The notes under the pieces are model-generated. The model was not told where the DNA came from. It searched no databases and was given only the letters and a program-made list of their open reading frames with translations. Below, piece by piece: positions 58,102 through 64,000 of a stretch of 64,000 nt of DNA (the first letter of the stretch is position 1; each line of letters opens with the position of its first letter). Position numbers and translations under genes: made by a program. This stretch comes from Heliocybe sulcata (Eukaryota > Basidiomycota > Agaricomycetes > Gloeophyllales > Gloeophyllaceae): assembly GCA_004369045.1 (NCBI GenBank), contig ML213541.1, positions 42,828 through 106,827 of the forward strand. Reading direction: 5' to 3'.

Positions 58102-58984
58102 TCAGAACGGCAGCCAATCCACATCTTTTACGGCCTTACAAGCTCCTTTGTGTCTCTTCCAGTCCGCTTTCTGACAACCGACACTACGCAAGTAGCTGAA
58201 TAAGCAGTAGGGATCCAAAACAGGTTCATCTCACCTACAGTACCTTGTGAGCTTGCACCCAGAGCACCGTCTGAGAGCACTCTGAGTGCGAGCGCTTAGC
58301 TCAGTCTTGCAATTGCAGCAGCTCGCTGCCAGCGGCCATCTCCCGCCAGGCGGAGGACCAGCCCTAGTGGCGAACGGATTGCCGGGCAAGTCCTTATCTC
58401 CAATCTCGTAGGTGATCTTGTAGCTGGCAGTCGCCAGTCCCTTGACGCACGCTGGCTTCTCGTGACTGCACATGAAGTGGATCTGGTATGGCATATCGCT
58501 ATCAGACGCAGTGAGCAGTCTTCTAACACTCACCCATACGTCGACGAGTGGGCGGTCAAATAAGTAGCTCCCCTTCATATAGCAGTTGGTCTCCCGTGCT
58601 GGATCCCCTATTGTGTAGAGGTCAGTATGCAGCGTCTCCGCAGTTTGGGCTGCAACCTCGCAAACTCACCGCAGAAATTACACTTCCATGCGTTGCTGTG
58701 CTTGACATCCGTACCGAAAGCGTGAACATACTCGTGGACGAACTTGTTCACTTCGTCCCAGCTGTCCAGCATGCTCTTTGACGGTAGTTCGGGGTGTAAC
58801 GCGATCTCTAGTCGTTCTCCACTGTAGGCAGAAGGCAGAGGTAAGCCGAACTTGTGTCGACATCTCCCATGCATAAGGCTACGCACTGCCCAAACACTTG
58901 GACCTTGATGTCGACAATCGGCGGGTCCGCTACGGCGCTTTCGAAGAAGCTCAGCATACTTGGCTCCCGGCAGCTGGGATACAT
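58102..58984 (-). CDS. MYND zinc-finger protein
   Basis: Four exons, 58984-58887, 58821-58670, 58607-58235 and 58183-58102, sum to 705 nt (234 aa). The C terminus is a complete MYND finger: CCNCKTEL, then CSGCKLTRYCSVGCQ, KADWKRHKGAC. The last intron divides it after YC. Two further Cys pairs occur before it (WKCNFCGDPARETNC), as in other fungal MYND proteins. The N-terminal half has helical segments (SWDEVNKFVHEYVHAFGTDV). MYND fingers bind proline-rich partners; no catalytic domain is seen. The start at 58984 is the first ATG of the open frame, but an upstream exon cannot be excluded. The function is unknown. Confidence 0.82.
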
Positions 58985-59387
58985 CACCGAGGATGATCGA
59001 TGAAGCTATGAAAGACAAAGGGGAGTGAGAAAACCTCGTATCCCACTGCGACGCGCGGACTATATATACCGATATTGCATAGATGTATGCGCTGACCTGC
59101 GTGAATAGTAGCAGTAGTACTTCCTTCGCATTTTGTCGCACGTCAGAAGGTTGCGTGTGATGACGCTTGCCTGCAAGCTGCAGCTAGGCCGATTCCTTAC
59201 TTTGGATAGAGTGCTGGCACCGGGTTCGATTCTCCCAGCGGCGCTATAGACTCGGAGGAAACGCTGGCCTGCAGGTCTCCGCAATCCCGAGCGCATATAT
59301 TCCGATGCCCAATTGCTGAAGTACAGTCTCGCCAACTCAAGATTTCCGGGAAACGTATGCCGTGTAGACCCGTCATACAAAGCGTGA
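58985..59387. other. Spacer between MYND and DOPA-dioxygenase-like genes
   Basis: About 400 bases, probably MYND promoter and 3' UTR of the next gene. A GGTTCGATTC string near 59224 resembles a tRNA B box but has no tRNA fold around it. Confidence 0.5.
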
Positions 59388-60294
59388 TCAGTCCTGCGGG
59401 GCACGCGCTGCCTCCTTCTCGCCTCTCAGAATCTTCTCGACATTGGTTCCAATTTTGCGGCGTTCATCTAGCGAGAGTTTCGGCGCCGTCGAGGAATATC
59501 CAAGCTCTGGGAGAAGTACCATTCAGAGATGGAGGAGACGCCGAGTAAGGAATGAACATACTGAGACTCGGATATTGAAGGGGAATGTCCTCGCTCCTGA
59601 CCGGAAGCTTGGACAAGTCCAGAGGGAAAGATGGGCCAATCCATGCGTTTCGGAGTTCGTGGTCCCTTTTAGAACAGACTTCAGTACGAGACCACTGATG
59701 TCGCATACACACTTACTTTCTCTGAGGGTAAAGCAGAGTACGGTACCCGGTCAACATGATGAGATTCGACGGAAGACCAACCTGTCAGGACGCACCTCTT
59801 CCCGTGTCAAAGGATGGACCAGAATGCTCAGCTGCTCTCTGTTCATGCACAGGTAAGAGAACACCGATGAGAACGACTCCGCCGGACACCATATCTCGTA
59901 GGATCCTGCACACAATCCAGTACCCATCAAACATGCGGCATGGAGGATGTGTGCTCGGGCTACTCACCGACAGGATGCGGACCCATCGGCTCCATGTTCA
60001 CTCTCCAAAGCGGTACCGCAACAAAAGCCCCGTCTCGCCTCAGTCTGAGCACGGCGTCTCGGAGCTCAAGTGCAGCGGCGTGCTCTTCCGCATTGTGCTG
60101 ATGGAAGTAGATGTCTTGCGTGTCATTTGGCCATCAAAAGTATGATTCGACCGCTGCAGGGGAGCACGTACGAAAGTGCCATTCCCTATGATATCGTTGC
60201 TATTGGCTCAGTATCTGCGTTATTTCGAGCAATCAGCGACTACTCACTTTACCTCCGACTCAAGGACTGCCTCAATATCGTTTTCCGGACCCAT
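59388..60294 (-). CDS. DOPA 4,5-dioxygenase-like protein
   Basis: Member of the DOPA-dioxygenase family, which cleaves catechol rings (betalamic-type extradiol cleavage in fly agaric). Seven exons: 60294-60248, 60185-60172, 60114-59968, 59905-59796, 59721-59717, 59665-59562 and 59506-59388. They total 546 nt (181 aa). The frame requires a 14-nt and a 5-nt micro-exon. Conserved motifs are WHFHIYFHQHN (first metal-ligand His region), VPLWRVNMEPMGPHPVGSYE (second His) and LSILVHPLT. The C terminus is a charged helix (DERRKIGTNVEKILRGEKE). Size fits the family. Substrate and pigment role are unknown; many fungal members are not involved in pigments. Confidence 0.88.
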
Positions 60295-62424
60295 ATTGAT
60301 ATGCAAGGCCTGGTGAGAGCGAGAAGTACAATTGCAGGGCACATGATGGCGTGAATTGATGGAGAAGTGGCGAAGTCGCTCCTCCTCCCACTACTCCTCC
60401 CACTACGCTACTCAAGTCTCAAGCTAGTACTATATGTTACTGAGACGTGCAGAATCCTTCAAATGTACCGTGCTATTCGCCAGCCATCTCCTATCATCAG
60501 AGGATCCGACCACCGCGTGCCCAGATGGTATGAGCTGGAACTGACACTTCTGGGGGACAGGGAGATACTGCTCCTCTTCAGTATTCCGCCATCGCAAGAA
60601 ACAATGCGCGTCTGATATGCACCCTATTATGGCAGTGAATCGAATGCAAATGCCACTGGATCGAATGCAACACGGGCCGTATATATTCAATGGTCCAGAG
60701 CAATGTCGCAGATTGACCGTCCATTGTCTTAACAGGGTTGGCAAGTTGGTTTAAAGAGTCTCTCGGCGCTGGAAGCAATCTTGGGCAGTTATCACTTCCA
60801 CCGCGCAAAGCGCGCAGGCCGAGCTACGGGCAGTGCAGCTGCATAAAAATCTGGCGAAAGCGCTGCTAGAATAGGTCTGATTCAATGCACTACATGTTAA
60901 GTAGGACGCTAACCACGGCTCACGTTTCCCTGGGTCTATAGAGAAGATTGGGTGAGCGGTGCACCTATCCCATGGCCACCGTCACAATCAACTGGCTAGC
61001 TACCACGGTGATAGGGAGACACCTAATTTTGGCTTAGCCCGATGCAACTATCCTGAGTTCACCCGTGGCTTACGCTGACGCAGGTCCACAGCCGCTTGTC
61101 AATGAAACGAGCCATCATTCCATTATGCACGCCGTTCTCCCGGTAACGAAAGATACGACCATTCCGTTCGGACCTCACGAGCTCTTAACCTTGGTATCGG
61201 TTAATTGACAGTCGTCGTGCGTTTACTTTCGCATCTACGACTTCCCCGATGAGTTCCCGGCGCCTCTGACTCTTCGCCCATGCTCTTTCCCGGGCCCGCT
61301 TCCGATCACACCTGGCGCAGAGAGCACATGTTCGCGTTGTTCCACGTTTCAGAGTGGCGCTGTTGAGAAGGTGCTTACTGGATTGGATCTACGCTACCTC
61401 GGCGCCCGAAGAGCTTGCTACTACTATCTTGCAGCGACGTTCCCTGGGTCGTGCTGGAAGGTCTTTGGTGACCAAATGAGGCTGACGCAGCGCACCGCAG
61501 TATATCATCCGTGCAAAGGCCCCACGGTAAATTCCCGGTCATACCGAATACCGAATGCTGGACGAAGCTGGACACTTTCATCGTTATCCGCCAAGCAGTG
61601 TGGACTAAAACTCTGTGGCGATGTTCTATCCATGATCCGAGGCACAGCGCTTACCCCTTATATCATAGGATGATTTGTGGAATTATGGATGCATGCATGC
61701 CAACTGTGGACCTACAGACTATTCCATACCGGCATCTTAGTCGGCGACTAGATAAGCTCAGTCAATTCTCGTCGTGTCACTCTACCGACGTGATGATCGA
61801 TGACCATCTGCAGCTGATGATGAAATACCAGGACTTCTGAGAAGGGCCTCAATCAAGCACTTCCGCCGCGATCACCTGGTTGACACAATGAGAAATAGAC
61901 CACGAAAGCTGAGACATCGTCTCCACCTCGCTATCTTAGAGTGTGCCATTGTAAGTTATACTTGCGAGAAACGTCTCTTGCTGACCGTCTGGCGGACACA
62001 GTCACCATCGCGGAATATGACATCAATAGGTTCTGAGCGTGCTAGCATAGCGATTGCCCATCGGTACGGGATGTTTCACGCCATAGGAGGCGTAGTGTGA
62101 ATATTATTGGTAGGTCTCTGGAACTTTACCGGCCGTTCTATCCGCTCATCATCGCAACCCTGTCCTGTACTATATCCAGACGGAGGTATCGAAATTCCAG
62201 GGTGGCCAGTCAGTGGCACGCTAGGTCAGTTTGCGTTCAGCCTAAATAGGAACCAAATGAGCCTACGTGAGCCCACAGGAGTCGTTCTCGGAGTTAAATG
62301 ATGTTTGAGAATATTCGGTACCGGCCTGATTCGATATACCCAAGCACATAAAGCGGCACGCATCCTTCGTGGAGTGGAAGACTTGTGTCCTCTCTACAAT
62401 CCTCCAGCTCGCATTTCGTTAATC
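60295..62424. other. Intergenic stretch, no supported gene
   Basis: About 2.1 kb. Several frames of up to ~110 codons (for example 61371-61840) have no recognisable domain, no codon bias like the neighbours, and overlap one another. The right end is the promoter of P450-E. Confidence 0.5.
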
Positions 62425-64000
62425 ATGTGGCTCTCCATCCTCGCGATCTCGCTGTTATCGATTCTCTTTGTTACTTCACGGATATTAAAATTCGTGACGG
62501 GCTTGAAGGTATACTCTCCTGCTCGCTGATATCTTTTCCTAATGGCTTAAGAATGGTACAGAAAGTGGCTTACCTTCCAGGCCTCCGATGTCCTCTTGGT
62601 TCCATGTCGTTTCCTGGCACCATGCTCCCCACAAATCTCCTTAACCCTGGGTTCGATTGGCCCTGGAAGTGGAGAAACCGAAGTAAGTGCGTGTGCTAGC
62701 ACTGCACTGGAACAAAGTAACACTTTCCACTCTAGTCTACCCGAGCTACGGGTCGCAGACGATATCAGTCGTTCCATTTCTATCCGGCGTGCCTGTAGTA
62801 TACACCTGCTCGCCGGATGTAGCCAAGCAAATCCTGAGCAACCAACATGGCTTCTGGAAAGATCCTGAGGCTACTGCGCCGCTCACGTGCGAGGTCTTCT
62901 GTCACTCATCCACCTTGTCGTCTAATACCGGGTTGCAGAATGTGGGGAAACAATTTGCTGACAGCTAATCACGACGTCCACAAGAGGCATCGAAAGGTTG
63001 TCGGTCCAGCATTCAATGGGTCTACGTGAGCACGCTCGAGCTTCGCGGGATTATCACCTGACGGACGTCCCTTCCAGTTATGCTTTCGTTGCTCAAGAGG
63101 CCTCGCGCTTGTACGCAGAGATGATGGAAAGCGAGGGGTGGTACAAGCAACAAGTCGTCAATCTCGAACCCATAAATGGCTATCTCTCTAAGGTAACATG
63201 GACATACTGCCTGAACGCTCAGACAAGTACTCATCTCTGAGTGCAGTTCGCTCTTGGCGTTGTCTCGCGCTGCGGTTATGGTCTCCCTTTCCCTTGGAAT
63301 ACCGACAACCGCGAGGGGATGTCCTTCGACCGCGCACTAATGATTGTATCTGGTGGAACTATTTTAAGATTGATAGCTCCACGCTGGGCGTACAAACTTC
63401 CTATCAAACGGTACGTTGTGCCGTCTTTAGAGTGATATTTATCTAAGACAGTGAGAAGTTTGCATGAAGTGGACGAGGCGTTCAAGAGCTTGGCGAAGTT
63501 TATGCGAGCCTTCGTGATAGACAAGAAGGCCGAGCTGACGTCCAAGGAGAGCGAAGGCAGCAGTCCGAAGGTCGATGTTTTCACCAGGTTGGTAGCAGCC
63601 AGCGAAGCGGAGGGCAAGAATGGCCTGGATGATCAGGAGCTTGTGAGTCGTGATCACAGGTGCTATCATTATCGTAGCATTTTTGATATTCTATACATAG
63701 ATTGGCAATGTCTTCACGTTCCTGTTTGCTGGTCATGGTAAGAGCCCACAGGATGGTCCGATATCACGAGAGTTCTGACATCTGCTTTGCATAAGAAACG
63801 ACCGCGCACGTTCTGCAGGCATGCCTCGCTCTCTTGGCGCTCCATCCGGAGGAGCAGGGAGTATGCTATCATAATATCATGCAAGTGCTCGGAGACAGTC
63901 GTAATCCAGTCAGCCATCCCTTAATTGCCGCATTGACCGGAAAACTGACAATTTGATACAGACTCTGGATGACTTCGACGCTCTGGAGAAGGTTCTCTTC
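62425..64000 (+). CDS. Cytochrome P450 (P450-E), 5' part, cut by window end
   Basis: Starts at 62425 with a signal anchor (MWLSILAISLLSILFVTSRIL) and follows the same exon plan as P450-A and P450-D. Landmarks are VAYLPGLRCPLGSMSFPG; SQTISVVPFLSGVPVVYT; LWGNNLLTANHDVHKRHRK; FALGVVSRCGYGLPFPW; RLVAASEAEGKNGLDDQEL; I-helix FTFLFAGHG; and the following TAHVLQACLALLALHPEEQ. The sequence ends within the exon leading to the ExxR helix (LDDFDALEKVLF). All visible exons are open and introns are canonical. It is the only P450 of the group on the plus strand. Completeness cannot be judged here. Confidence 0.88.

Noticed and set aside
59150-59245. tRNA-like B box (GGTTCGATTC)
   Set aside because: The T-arm stem does not pair fully, and no A box, anticodon arm or acceptor stem fits around it.
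61371-61840. Plus-strand frames of about 100 codons before P450-E
   Set aside because: Overlapping frames without domain, codon bias or splice structure.

Overview
The window is nuclear DNA of a filamentous basidiomycete, most likely a wood- or litter-inhabiting Agaricomycete (inference). Nearly every gene is cut by many 47-65 nt GT-AG introns, genes lie close together on both strands, and the content is fungal: a MgtE/SLC41 transporter, an OPT transporter, a fused THI20 kinase/TenA enzyme, a DUF6697-like protein, a fungal DOPA-dioxygenase-like protein and a local family of cytochrome P450s. No rRNA, tRNA, CRISPR array or intact transposon was recognised. Exon boundaries were worked out by hand from reading frame, splice consensus and family knowledge; for most genes the exon lengths sum to an exact open frame.

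Layout. 1-2.07 kb: gene-free, with a diverged tandem repeat. 2.07-8.9 kb: secreted PL14-type polysaccharide lyase (+), small heat shock protein with heat-shock element and TATA box (-), a spliced but unidentified transcription unit with a palindromic promoter (-), and an F-box protein (+). 9.2-20.5 kb: DUF6697-like protein (-), small secreted-like ORF (-), mitochondrial Trp-tRNA synthetase (-) divergent from NatC subunit NAA35/MAK10 (+), an unknown conserved-looking protein (+), mitochondrial ribosomal protein mS33 (-) divergent from mitochondrial RNA helicase SUV3 (+). 20.9-38.3 kb: P450-A (-), endonuclease III NTH1 (+), THI20 (-), an RBR ubiquitin ligase with CCCH fingers (-), a BTB protein (-), Pol I subunit RPA34 (+), SAGA subunit ADA3/NGG1 (-), SLC41/MgtE transporter (+). 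39.4-40 kb: small secreted double-psi beta-barrel protein (+). 40-47.3 kb: gene-poor, with diverged tandem duplications and an AT-rich patch. 47.4-50 kb: OPT transporter (+). 50.5-64 kb: P450-B (-, one frameshift), P450-C (-, truncated copy related to P450-A), P450-D (-), MYND-finger protein (-), DOPA-dioxygenase-like protein (-), P450-E (+, runs off the end).

How the genes relate. The middle third is ordinary housekeeping. Three genes serve mitochondrial gene expression (MSW1, mS33, SUV3), and two of them sit in tight divergent pairs. RPA34 and ADA3 act in nuclear transcription, NTH1 in base-excision repair, THI20 in thiamine synthesis and salvage. The right part is accessory: five related P450s, one of which shares coding and promoter sequence with P450-A 31 kb away, plus decayed repeats. 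The least explained piece is the 4.5-5.45 kb transcription unit: TATA box, symmetrical TGACAG/CTGTCA promoter array, several clean introns and a strong hairpin, but no recognisable protein.
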